Shown: one piece after another, positions 32,265-39,833 of the stretch
Layout: each line of letters opens with the position of its first letter
How positions within the stretch are numbered: position 1 is the first letter of the stretch
NCBI GenBank assembly: GCA_964501265.1
Contig: CAZCSK010000005.1
Location: 1 to 64,000, forward strand
Source: CAZCSK01 sp964501265
GTDB taxonomy: Bacteria; Actinomycetota; CADDZG01; JAHWKV01
Direction: 5' to 3'
DNA: 64,000 nt
Program-made: the position numbers and the translations under genes
Notes under the pieces: generated by a model
Databases searched by the model: none
Told to the model about the DNA's origin: nothing
The model's input: only the letters and a program-made list of their open reading frames with translations

Positions 32265-32357
32265 GGTGTCGCGCCCCGGGGGCCGGGGTGTCGGGGTGTC
32301 GCGCCCCCGGGGGCTTCGGTGTCGGGGTGTCGCGCCCCCGGGGGGCTTCGGTGTGAG
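32265..32357. repeat. Three tandem 30-32 bp palindromic units upstream of the RAYT gene
   Basis: Units at 32265-32294, 32295-32325 and 32326-32357 share GGTGTCGCGCCCCCGGGGGC followed by TTCGGTGTCGG (the first has CGG instead). Each contains the perfect palindrome GCCCCCGGGGGC (one G longer in the third). They lie between the RAYT gene and the thiC riboswitch, and an inverted copy lies beyond the RAYT gene at 31563. Confidence 0.8.
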
Positions 32358-32382
32358 ACTCCCCAAGCCATAACGCGATAAA

Positions 32383-32483
32383 CTTCTTCTAAACGCGGGA
32401 GCTTGGGGAAACCAAGCTGAGAGGGCGCCTGATCCGGCGCCGACCGCCTAACCTGATCCGGATAATGCCGGCGGAGGGAGGAG
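32383..32483 (+). ncRNA. TPP riboswitch (Thi-box) of thiC
   Basis: The conserved TPP aptamer elements are all present: GGGGAAACC, the CTGAGAGGG core at 32417, GACCGCC, then ACCTGATCCGGATAATGCC (32451-32469) and GCGGAGGGA at 32471-32479. The thiC ATG is only 6 bases after the aptamer. CTTCTTC (32383-32389) can pair with GGAGGAG (32477-32483), which is the ribosome binding site, so TPP binding could hide it. This points to translational control. Confidence 0.93.
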
Positions 32484-32485
32484 AT

Positions 32486-34189
32486 ATGTACAACTCTAAG
32501 AAGGTTTACGTCGAGGGCCCGCGCCCAGGAATTCGAGTGCCGATGCGTGAAGTGGCGCTCTCGTCGACGGGGGGCCGGTTTGGTGTCGAAGAAAACTCTC
32601 CGCTTCGCCTTTATGACACCAGCGGTCCCTATACCGACTCCGATGTGGCTATCGACATCACGCGAGGATTGCCGCCGCTGCGGCGGGACTGGATTATGAG
32701 TCGCGGCGACGTGTCCGAGTATGCGGGCCGCACGTCCGCCTTTAACGTCGACGGTTTCACCGGCAGGCCCGCGCGGGTTCTGCACGCAAAGCCCGGCCGC
32801 ACTGTGAGCCAGATGCACTATGCGCGCAAAGGGGAGATCACATCGGAGATGGAGTTCATAGCCATCAGGGAGAGGGTCAAGCCGGAGTTCGTAAGAGATG
32901 AAGTGGCACGCGGCCGTGCGATCATCCCCGCCAATATCAATCATCCCGAGAGCGAGCCGATGATCATCGGTCGCAACTTTCTCGTAAAGATCAACGCCAA
33001 CATTGGCAACTCAGCGGTCGCGTCGTCGATCCAAGAAGAGGTCGACAAGATGACCTGGGCGATCCGCTGGGGGGCCGACAACGTCATGGACCTTTCCACG
33101 GGCGCCGACATCCACACGACACGCGAGTGGATCATCCGCAACTCCCCCGTCCCTATCGGCACAGTGCCGATATATCAAGCGCTCGAAAAGACAGGCGGCA
33201 AGGCAGAAGAGCTCACCTGGGAGATCTACCGGGACACCTTGATCGAACAGGCCGAACAAGGCGTCGACTACTTCACGATTCACGCGGGCGTCCTGCTTCG
33301 ATACATACCGCTGACTGCCAAGCGAGTTACGGGCATCGTTTCGCGCGGTGGGGCGATCCTTGCAGCGTGGTGCCTGGCGCACCACAAGGAGAACTTCCTC
33401 TACACGAACTTTGCGGAGATATGCGAGATCATGGCCGCCTACGATATCTCGTTCTCGTTGGGCGACGGGCTTCGCCCGGGCTCTATCGCCGATGCCAACG
33501 ACGAAGCGCAATTCGGCGAGCTCGAAACTCTCGGCGAACTAACCAAAATCGCATGGGATCACGACGTGCAAGTGATGATCGAGGGGCCAGGCCACGTCCC
33601 GATGCACCAGATCAAAGAGAACATGGAAAGGCAGCTGCAGGTCTGCCATGAGGCTCCCTTCTACACACTCGGACCTTTAACTACGGATATTGCCCCCGGA
33701 TACGACCACATCACTTCTGCGATAGGAGCGGCGATGATCGGTTGGTACGGAACGGCGATGCTCTGCTACGTCACTCCCAAAGAGCATCTCGGTCTTCCGA
33801 ACAAGAAGGACGTGAAGGACGGTGTGATCGCCTACAAGATCGCCGCTCACGCGGCCGACCTCGCCAAAGGACACGCCGGGGCACGCGAGTGGGACGACGC
33901 TCTTTCGAAAGCACGATTCGAGTTTCGATGGGAAGACCAATTCAATCTGTCGCTCGACCCCGAGACGGCTCGCGAGTTCCACGATGAGACGTTGCCCGCG
34001 GAGCCGGCCAAAAAGGCGCACTTTTGTTCGATGTGCGGCCCGCACTTTTGCAGCATGAAGATCACGCAAGATGTGCGGGAGTACGCGGCCGCTCACGGGC
34101 TCGATCCAGAATCGGCGTTGGAGATCGGCATGAAGGAAAAGTCAGTGGAGTTCCAAGAATCAGGCGGATCTGTATACATCGAGACATGA
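32486..34189 (+). CDS. thiC: Phosphomethylpyrimidine synthase ThiC
   Basis: Radical SAM enzyme that rearranges aminoimidazole ribotide into HMP phosphate. The 567-aa protein has ARKGEITSEMEFIAIRE, NANIGNSAV, DLSTGADIHTTREWI, EGPGHVPMHQI and the C-terminal [4Fe-4S] motif CSMCGPHFCSM (CxxCxxxxC). The ATG at 32486 follows the riboswitch; the frame's earlier ATG at 32465 lies inside the aptamer. First gene of thiC-thiO-thiS-thiG. Confidence 0.97.
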   Translation: MYNSKKVYVEGPRPGIRVPMREVALSSTGGRFGVEENSPLRLYDTSGPYTDSDVAIDITRGLPPLRRDWIMSRGDVSEYAGRTSAFNVDGFTGRPARVLHAKPGRTVSQMHYARKGEITSEMEFIAIRERVKPEFVRDEVARGRAIIPANINHPESEPMIIGRNFLVKINANIGNSAVASSIQEEVDKMTWAIRWGADNVMDLSTGADIHTTREWIIRNSPVPIGTVPIYQALEKTGGKAEELTWEIYRDTLIEQAEQGVDYFTIHAGVLLRYIPLTAKRVTGIVSRGGAILAAWCLAHHKENFLYTNFAEICEIMAAYDISFSLGDGLRPGSIADANDEAQFGELETLGELTKIAWDHDVQVMIEGPGHVPMHQIKENMERQLQVCHEAPFYTLGPLTTDIAPGYDHITSAIGAAMIGWYGTAMLCYVTPKEHLGLPNKKDVKDGVIAYKIAAHAADLAKGHAGAREWDDALSKARFEFRWEDQFNLSLDPETAREFHDETLPAEPAKKAHFCSMCGPHFCSMKITQDVREYAAAHGLDPESALEIGMKEKSVEFQESGGSVYIET

Positions 34190-34224
34190 CAAATGCCTTC
34201 AATGAGCGGCGCTAAGGAAACACG

Positions 34225-35343
34225 TTGAACTTGCCTGTCGATGTTGTCGTTGTCGGTGGTGGCGTAATCGGACTTTCGGTCGCATGGAGAACCGCTCAAC
34301 TCGGTATGTCGGTAGTCGTCATCGAACAAGACCCGGCTCCCCGGGGAGCTTCCTGGGTGGCGGCCGGAATGCTCGCTCCGGTTAGCGAATCCAATTTCGG
34401 CGAGGACCGGCTCTTACGGCTGAACCTTCAGAGCGCTCGACGATATCCTCTGTTCCTTGAGGAATTGACACAAAGCACGCACATCGACGTTGATGCTCTA
34501 GTAGCTGGATCGCTTCACGTTGCATTGAACCGAGACCACAACGAAGCGCTTCGACGTCTCGTCGATTTTTTCCTAGAGGCGGGGCTCGAGGTCGAGTGGC
34601 TAGACGCAGAGGCATGCCGAAAACTCGAGCCGATGCTGGATCCAAGCGTTCAATTTGGAATGCTCGCCCCCAGCGAAAGCGCGGTGGATCCGCGCCAACT
34701 GCTCGAAGCCCTTTCGGCCGCCTTCGTCCACGCGGGCGGAACGATCCATTCGGGGGAAGCCGTCACTCGAGTCGAGCCCGGCAGGGTCACCCTGCGAACC
34801 GATGAGACGATCCGCGCCAACCGAGCGGTAGTGCTGTGCGCGGGCGCAGCCTCCGCCACCATCGAAGGGGTCCCTCGGGAAGTCCGACGAGCTCTGCGCC
34901 CCGTAAAGGGCCAGATACTGCGATTGAGACCTCCGGAGCCTCAGTCGGCACCTCTCTTGAATCGAATTGTTGTTACTGAAGATGTCTACCTCGTGCCGCG
35001 AAAGCATGGTGAGCTTGTCGTCGGCGCGACCGTTGAAGAGCACGGCGACACGCTGGTCACTGCAGGCGGCGTTTTTGAACTTCTGCGCGCTGCCCAGGAG
35101 GTGTTACCTGGCATTCGTGAGATGGAACTCGTCGAAGCTTCTGCGGCCTCGCGACCGGGAACGCCTGACAATGCCCCGCTGATCGGCCCGACCTCGATCG
35201 AGGGCGTGATTGCAGCCGTCGGTCATTATCGAAACGGCATACTCCTTGCCCCGGTCACCGGCGACTACATCGCCGAGCTCATCGCCAAAGACGATGTCCC
35301 ATCGGAGCTACTCCCTTTCTCTCCTCTGCGCTTTGAGTCATGA
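34225..35343 (+). CDS. thiO: Glycine oxidase ThiO
   Basis: FAD enzyme oxidising glycine to iminoglycine for thiazole synthesis. The 372-aa protein has the Rossmann motif VDVVVVGGGVIGLSVAWR, GASWVAAGMLAP, PVKGQILRLR and the C-terminal AVGHYRNGILLAPVTGD, as in ThiO. The start is TTG 34225 with AAGGAA 5 bases upstream. It overlaps thiS by 4 bp, so it belongs to the thiamine operon rather than to general amino acid oxidation. Confidence 0.93.
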   Translation: MNLPVDVVVVGGGVIGLSVAWRTAQLGMSVVVIEQDPAPRGASWVAAGMLAPVSESNFGEDRLLRLNLQSARRYPLFLEELTQSTHIDVDALVAGSLHVALNRDHNEALRRLVDFFLEAGLEVEWLDAEACRKLEPMLDPSVQFGMLAPSESAVDPRQLLEALSAAFVHAGGTIHSGEAVTRVEPGRVTLRTDETIRANRAVVLCAGAASATIEGVPREVRRALRPVKGQILRLRPPEPQSAPLLNRIVVTEDVYLVPRKHGELVVGATVEEHGDTLVTAGGVFELLRAAQEVLPGIREMELVEASAASRPGTPDNAPLIGPTSIEGVIAAVGHYRNGILLAPVTGDYIAELIAKDDVPSELLPFSPLRFES

Positions 35344-35543
35344 GAGTTGTCGTGAACGGTTCGCACCGCGAATTGCAGGACACGGTTACCGTAGAAGGGC
35401 TGTTATCCGAGATGGGTATCGATCAACCTCGTGGAGTCGCGGTTGCCGTGGACGGAGAAGTGGTCTCGCGCGGCACCTGGGATCAAACCATCATCCGCGA
35501 CGGTCAACGCATCGAGATCCTGAGAGCGGTGCAGGGCGGATGA
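35340..35543 (+). CDS. thiS: Sulfur carrier protein ThiS
   Basis: A 67-aa ubiquitin-like carrier that, as thiocarboxylate, gives sulfur to the thiazole. It ends in the required Gly-Gly (RAVQGG) and shows VAVDGEVVSRGTWDQTII typical of ThiS. It overlaps thiO and thiG by ATGA on both sides. The activating enzyme ThiF is not in the window. Confidence 0.95.
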   Translation: MRVVVNGSHRELQDTVTVEGLLSEMGIDQPRGVAVAVDGEVVSRGTWDQTIIRDGQRIEILRAVQGG

Positions 35544-36304
35544 AAGAGAAGTTCCAGATCGCCGATCGGATCTTCGAGTCACGGCTGTTGTTCGGCACGG
35601 GAGGGTTCACGAGTCTTCAGACCATGGCAAATGCTCTTGCGGAAAGCGAGTCCCAAATTGCAACCGTCGCGATGCGGCGAGTGGACCCTTTAGCTCGCGG
35701 CTCGATTCTCGAAGTCATCGAAGCGGCGGGCTGCGACGTGCTGCCCAACACGGCCGGCTGCTACACGGCCGCCGACGCGGTCCTGACCGCGCAGATGGCC
35801 CGTGAGGCCCTCGACACCAACTGGATCAAACTCGAGGTCATCGGCGACGACAAAACGCTGTTTCCCGACGGCCCGGAATTGATCCGCGCCGCTCGCCAAC
35901 TCGTAGACGAAGGTTTCGTCGTGCTCCCCTATTGCAACGACGACCCGATACTCGCTCGCAGGCTCGAAGACGCCGGATGCGCCGCGGTGATGCCGCTGGG
36001 CTCTCCCATCGGAAGCGGGGCTGGCATCCGTAATCCTTACAACATCGCCATCATCGTCGAGAATGCGTCGGTTCCGGTTGTGCTCGACGCGGGCATCGGC
36101 ACTGCGTCGGACGCCGCATCGGCCATGGAGTTGGGTTGCGATGCGGTGCTCGTCGCGAGCGCTATCTCCAAGGCGAAAGATCCTTTGCGCATGGCCCGTT
36201 CGATCCGACTGGCGGTTGAGGCCGGGCGCCTCTCCTTCGAATCGGGACGGATTCCCAAACGTCTCTACGCGGAAGCGTCTAGCCCTCCACTGGATGCCGG
36301 CTGA
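35540..36304 (+). CDS. thiG: Thiazole synthase ThiG
   Basis: Makes the thiazole phosphate carboxylate from DXP, iminoglycine and ThiS-COSH. The 254-aa TIM barrel has FESRLLFGTGGFTSLQTM, TVAMRRVDP, LPNTAGCYTAADAV, WIKLEVIGDDKTLFPD (with the Schiff-base lysine in KLEV) and PLGSPIGSGAGIRNP. The ATG at 35540 overlaps thiS; a longer frame upstream is inside thiO. The last 40 bp overlap the convergent gene at 36265. Confidence 0.96.
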   Translation: MKEKFQIADRIFESRLLFGTGGFTSLQTMANALAESESQIATVAMRRVDPLARGSILEVIEAAGCDVLPNTAGCYTAADAVLTAQMAREALDTNWIKLEVIGDDKTLFPDGPELIRAARQLVDEGFVVLPYCNDDPILARRLEDAGCAAVMPLGSPIGSGAGIRNPYNIAIIVENASVPVVLDAGIGTASDAASAMELGCDAVLVASAISKAKDPLRMARSIRLAVEAGRLSFESGRIPKRLYAEASSPPLDAG

Positions 36305-36981
36305 CCCCGCGCGGCCACCAGTTCGCGCTTTACCTTCTTCCAATCCGATGTCTTAGTAGAAAACAACAAGTCGGTCGCTATTTGCACTACTCCGACAACT
36401 ATCAATCCGTAGAACGCCCAAGTCTTGACTTGCAGGCTCGCCGCAACCAGCAGCATGGCGAACGGAATAATCTTGGTCACGACGGCGCCCGACGCATGCA
36501 TCAAGGCGCGCCTTTTCGGCGGTGTCTGCAAGTAGGTCTCATAGTCGACTTTGGCCCCCGGCCGCGGGGGCGGGGGGCCGCCAAGGAAGTAGTGAGTAAA
36601 TCGGATGCCCATCATCCGTCCAACGATCCAGTGCGTCAGGCTGTGGGTCGTGATGAGCAAGGTGCCGACTGAGCCTAAAAACACCAGCGTCCGAATAGTC
36701 GCGTCACCGATTGACCCGCTGACGATGATGGCTGCGACAGCCGCTACGGTCCCGAGACCCAGGGCCGAAGTTCCGACGGCTTCGGGGACCCGGAACCTTA
36801 CGCCTCTCTCAAAAGCTGCGCGATCGATCTGGGCAATCCTCACAGCGAAGCGGCGGGAGGCTTCAGGGTCACTTCTCAGGTGATCGACCGCTGCCCAAAA
36901 CCCGCAGCCCCGGAGGTTCCGCCCGGCCGCCAGCCGCGCTTCAGCCCGATCCATCGCCGTCAGAATCTCTAAATCGTTCAA
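36265..36981 (-). CDS. Membrane protein of unknown function (238 aa)
   Basis: No family is recognised. The N-terminal third is soluble and arginine-rich (MNDLEILTAMDRAEARLAAG), followed by four or five membrane helices (VAAVAAIIVSG, TLVFLGSVGTLLITTH, IIPFAMLLVAASLQV, FYGLIVVGVVQIATD). HSLTHWIVGRMMGIRFTHYF places several histidines next to a helix, faintly like membrane zinc proteases but without HExxH. The TTG at 36981 has AGGGGG 8 bases upstream and lies after a 20-bp palindrome, so it is preferred over the GTG at 37035. Its 3' end overlaps thiG by 40 bp. Confidence 0.7.
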   Translation of the reverse strand: MNDLEILTAMDRAEARLAAGRNLRGCGFWAAVDHLRSDPEASRRFAVRIAQIDRAAFERGVRFRVPEAVGTSALGLGTVAAVAAIIVSGSIGDATIRTLVFLGSVGTLLITTHSLTHWIVGRMMGIRFTHYFLGGPPPPRPGAKVDYETYLQTPPKRRALMHASGAVVTKIIPFAMLLVAASLQVKTWAFYGLIVVGVVQIATDLLFSTKTSDWKKVKRELVAARGQPASSGGLDASA

Positions 36982-37004
36982 GTCGGGCCCCCTAACAAGC
37001 AGAT

Positions 37005-37024
37005 ATTTGAGCGATCGCTCAAAT
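37005..37024. promoter_or_regulatory. 20-bp perfect palindrome, likely operator
   Basis: ATTTGAGCGATCGCTCAAAT reads the same on both strands without a mismatch. It lies 24 bp upstream of the TTG start of the membrane protein gene (36981) and 78 bp from the divergent gene at 37102. Length and symmetry fit a TetR-type or similar dimeric regulator; no such regulator gene is adjacent. Confidence 0.6.
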
Positions 37025-37101
37025 CTTACTACCACCGCTGCTTGGATGCAAGACCAGCCCCTCCGAAGACAGCGGCCGGTTCCAAACCGTAGGATGGCGC
37101 C

Positions 37102-37557
37102 ATGACCGGCTTCGCGATCGGACTCTCTGCCGTTGCCCTTTGGGTGATCGTTCTGGTTGGAGTCGTCCTATTGATTCGCGGCTCAGCCGGGACGCCCCAA
37201 CGATCGATACGCAGATTCAAAGGTGACCGGTTAGCAATCAAGACTGCCGGGGGGGTAGAAGCTCCCATAGGCTCTGCGGTGTTTCAGACAATCCCGCCTC
37301 AGGCAACATCGGAGGCGGAGCCACCAACGTTTACTGCGGTCCGGCTCAATTCCGACGGACTCATAGTCACAGAAGATGTGGATGCCTCGGAGGAGGTGCA
37401 GGAAATCGAGGCGTTAGTTGGCTCCGTGACTGATCCTCGTGCAGTCGCAAAGTCGGCAGGTCCTGCCCAGCGGCGCGTTCGGCCCACAGTCGGACCTCGC
37501 AAGAGCGGCCGCATCACATACGTCCTAGTCGACGAAGAGGGCCGCCCCCAGATCTAG
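37102..37557 (+). CDS. Hypothetical single-span membrane protein (151 aa)
   Basis: Unrecognised. One N-terminal membrane helix (about 5-26, IGLSAVALWVIVLVGVVLLI) precedes RRFKGDRLAIKTAGG and a soluble, acidic then basic tail ending ITYVLVDEEGRPQI. It may be a membrane-anchored small protein facing the cytoplasm. It lies 10 bp before a DUF72 gene in the same direction. Confidence 0.6.
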   Translation: MTGFAIGLSAVALWVIVLVGVVLLIRGSAGTPQRSIRRFKGDRLAIKTAGGVEAPIGSAVFQTIPPQATSEAEPPTFTAVRLNSDGLIVTEDVDASEEVQEIEALVGSVTDPRAVAKSAGPAQRRVRPTVGPRKSGRITYVLVDEEGRPQI

Positions 37558-37567
37558 TACGCATTCA

Positions 37568-38467
37568 TTGGCAAAGATACTGATCGGCACTGCGTCTTGG
37601 ACGGAAAAGACGCTACTTGCGAGCGGCTTCTATCCAAAAAATGCAAGTAGCGCGGAAGCCCGGCTGCGTTTCTACGCCAGCACTTTTCCAATCGTTGAAG
37701 TGGATTCCACCTATTACTTCCCACCCACCGAGCGAAACGTCCTCGCGTGGCTAAATAGAACACCCACAAACTTCACCTTTCACATAAAGGCGTACTCGCT
37801 CCTCACGGGGCATCCAACGCGACCGGCCTCCATCTATTCGGACCTGATGAATTTGGTCCCCTCCGAAGAGGCGGGAAAGCGTGCGCTTTACGCGAAAAAT
37901 CTTCCGCAAGAGTTGATAGAGGAATGTTGGCGGCGATTTGCCGATTCCCTTCTACCTCTGCACTCTTCCGGCAAGCTGGGTGTCGTCCATTTCCAGTTCC
38001 CAGAATGGTTCCTACCCGGGACTGTTGGTCGTGAGTACATCCTCGAGTGCCGCGACCGCCTGCCCGAGTACAGAGTGGCCGTGGAATTTCGGAACGCTTC
38101 TTGGTTGAACGACCGCAACGCCGCGCGCACGCTGGACTTTCTCACTTCCGAGAATATTCCAATTACGAGTGTTGACATGCCTCAGGGATTCGTATCGAGC
38201 ATGCCGCCGATGGCGGCGGTAACGTCTAAAGATCTAGCCTATGTGCGATTCCACGGGCGCAACGTCGAGGAATGGAAAAAGCCTCACGCCACAGCGACGC
38301 CCCGGTTCGCCTACGACTATTCGCGGACCGAACTGGCCGAGTGGGTTCCCAAAATCAAAGAGCTCGCTGCCCAGACCAAACAAGTGCATGTGCTTATGAA
38401 CAACTGCTACAGCGACTACGCTGTTAACAACGCGAGGGAACTCGCGGGGATGCTCGAACAAGAGTGA
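37568..38467 (+). CDS. DUF72 family protein
   Basis: A 299-aa TIM-barrel protein: ILIGTASWTEKTLLASGFYP, RLRFYASTFPIVEVDSTYYF, FHIKAYSLLTGHPTRP, LGVVHFQFPEWF, AVEFRNASWL, YVRFHGRN and VHVLMNNCYSDYAVNNA all match DUF72. Members are widespread but have no agreed biochemical function. The start is TTG 37568. The stop overlaps the next gene (GTGA). Confidence 0.92.
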   Translation: MAKILIGTASWTEKTLLASGFYPKNASSAEARLRFYASTFPIVEVDSTYYFPPTERNVLAWLNRTPTNFTFHIKAYSLLTGHPTRPASIYSDLMNLVPSEEAGKRALYAKNLPQELIEECWRRFADSLLPLHSSGKLGVVHFQFPEWFLPGTVGREYILECRDRLPEYRVAVEFRNASWLNDRNAARTLDFLTSENIPITSVDMPQGFVSSMPPMAAVTSKDLAYVRFHGRNVEEWKKPHATATPRFAYDYSRTELAEWVPKIKELAAQTKQVHVLMNNCYSDYAVNNARELAGMLEQE

Positions 38468-39339
38468 ACGTACGGACCAAGCAGATTGCTGCGACGTGCG
38501 CGCTCGTTGCTGTCACAGCCGTTTGGGGTTATACCTTTGTCGTCGTAAAGCGCGCCATTCTCCAGGTGCCACCGCTCGAGTTTCTTGCCTTAAGATTTGG
38601 CCTGGCGGCCATCGTCTTGGGAGCGACGTTTCCTCGATCCACTATGCGCAGCGCGTCGAAGATACTCGGGCCGAGTGCAGCCCTGGGGGTGGCTCTGGCC
38701 ACCGGCTATGCATTTCAAACTCTGGGCCTTGTGTACACGGGTGCGACCAAATCGGCACTGATCACAGGCCTGATGGTGGTCCTGACACCCGTGCTCGCCG
38801 TCGTGGCGCTGAGAAGAAAACCAACGCTGGTAACCCTGCTCGCAGTTGTTATGTCGGGTGCAGGGCTGGCGTTTCTCACGGTCGGTCCGGGATTCACGTT
38901 CAACCGCGGGGACGGGCTGACGGTTGTGACTGCCCTTGCATTCGCCGCCCACATCGTCCTGCTCGGCCGCTACTCCCCCATTTACGATGCACGCCAATTG
39001 GCCTTCGGGCAAGTTGTCTTCTCGTCGATCGGTTTTGCGCTGATGACGCTTGTTTTCGAAGATTGGGTGGCGCCATCGAGCCCCGAGGTTTGGTGGGCGC
39101 TGGGCATCACCGGCATCGGAGCAACGGCCGTTGCCTTTCTCGTAATGACATGGGCTCAGCAGGTCCTGTCCCCCACAAAGACCGCGGTCGTCGTGGCGAT
39201 GGAGCCGGTGTTCGGCACCCTTGCCGGTTACACGATCCTTAGTGAAAGGTTCACTGCTCTTGGATGGATGGGGGCCATTGCGATGTTCGGCGCGATGCTG
39301 CTGGTCACGTTGCGGTCAAGTATGCCGAGCGAAATCTAG
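38464..39339 (+). CDS. EamA/DMT-family transporter
   Basis: A 291-aa inner membrane protein with ten helices in two EamA repeats: AVTAVWGYTFVVVKRAILQ and PLEFLALRFGLAAIVL in the first, SPTKTAVVVAMEPVFGTLAG and ERFTALGWMGAIAMFGAMLL in the second. Members export amino acids or other metabolites; the substrate is unknown. The GTG at 38464 is coupled to the DUF72 gene by a 4-bp overlap. It ends 1 bp from the convergent cNMP-binding gene. Confidence 0.9.
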   Translation: MNVRTKQIAATCALVAVTAVWGYTFVVVKRAILQVPPLEFLALRFGLAAIVLGATFPRSTMRSASKILGPSAALGVALATGYAFQTLGLVYTGATKSALITGLMVVLTPVLAVVALRRKPTLVTLLAVVMSGAGLAFLTVGPGFTFNRGDGLTVVTALAFAAHIVLLGRYSPIYDARQLAFGQVVFSSIGFALMTLVFEDWVAPSSPEVWWALGITGIGATAVAFLVMTWAQQVLSPTKTAVVVAMEPVFGTLAGYTILSERFTALGWMGAIAMFGAMLLVTLRSSMPSEI

Positions 39340-39340
39340 A

Positions 39341-39763
39341 TCAGTGAGAGTGCGATGCACCTTCAAGGGCACGAACTCGACTGGATAGGTGTGTAAGAAG
39401 TTTCTTCGCCATCGTCGGGTTCTCCTCAAGGGCGGCCAAGAAGTTCCAGGATGCCAGCGAACGGGCCCTGACATGTGTAGTGGCCTTCACGGTCGCCGAG
39501 CGCGGGTGCTTGTCGAGTATGGACATCTCTCCAAAGTAATTGCCGGGACCCAGCGTCGCCTTCTTGCGTCCACGTACAAACACGTCAGCCCGGCCCTCAA
39601 AAATCACGTAGAAGCGTCCGCCGGGGTCCCCTTCCTTGACCATACTCCGCCCAGGGCTGTAAAGCTCCGGGTTCGACTCCTTCATGATGAACTTTAGGTG
39701 GGCCTTCGACAGCTCCGAAAAGAGCGGTACCTCCTTCAGCATGTCCATGTCACTTTTTGCCAT
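39341..39763 (-). CDS. Cyclic nucleotide-binding domain protein
   Basis: A 140-aa protein consisting of one cNMP-binding domain: LKEVPLFSELSKAHLKFIMK, GDPGGRFYVIFEGRADVFVR, LGPGNYFGEMSILDKHPRSA (the phosphate-binding cassette FGEMSILDKHPRSATV) and a C-terminal helix. No helix-turn-helix follows, so it is not a Crp-type regulator by itself. It may act as a stand-alone cAMP or c-di-GMP sensor. Confidence 0.88.
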   Translation of the reverse strand: MAKSDMDMLKEVPLFSELSKAHLKFIMKESNPELYSPGRSMVKEGDPGGRFYVIFEGRADVFVRGRKKATLGPGNYFGEMSILDKHPRSATVKATTHVRARSLASWNFLAALEENPTMAKKLLTHLSSRVRALEGASHSH

Positions 39764-39833
39764 CTCTACCCTCCTTGAGGTCCAGTGGCGCGAATACTAC
39801 ACGGCAGCCCCTTTGAATTGCACAAAAACGTTT

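Noticed and set aside
32265..32357. Tandem 31-bp units as a CRISPR array
   Set aside because: Units are contiguous with no unique spacers, and no cas genes are near. They are palindromic REP-like units of the RAYT.
32465..32485. Upstream ATG at 32465 as thiC start
   Set aside because: It lies inside the TPP aptamer; the ATG at 32486 has the ribosome binding site and normal N-terminus.
37011..37018. GCGATCGC as a cyanobacterial HIP1 element
   Set aside because: It is part of a longer unique 20-bp palindrome, occurs in an operator position and the gene content is not cyanobacterial.
37247..37270. GGGGGGGTAGAAGC as a repeat copy
   Set aside because: Only the G-run and GTAG match; the following bases and the arms do not, so chance is likely.
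38496..39242. 248-codon frame overlapping the EamA transporter gene
   Set aside because: The overlapping frame lacks hydrophobic segments and family motifs, while the other frame is a clear ten-helix transporter.
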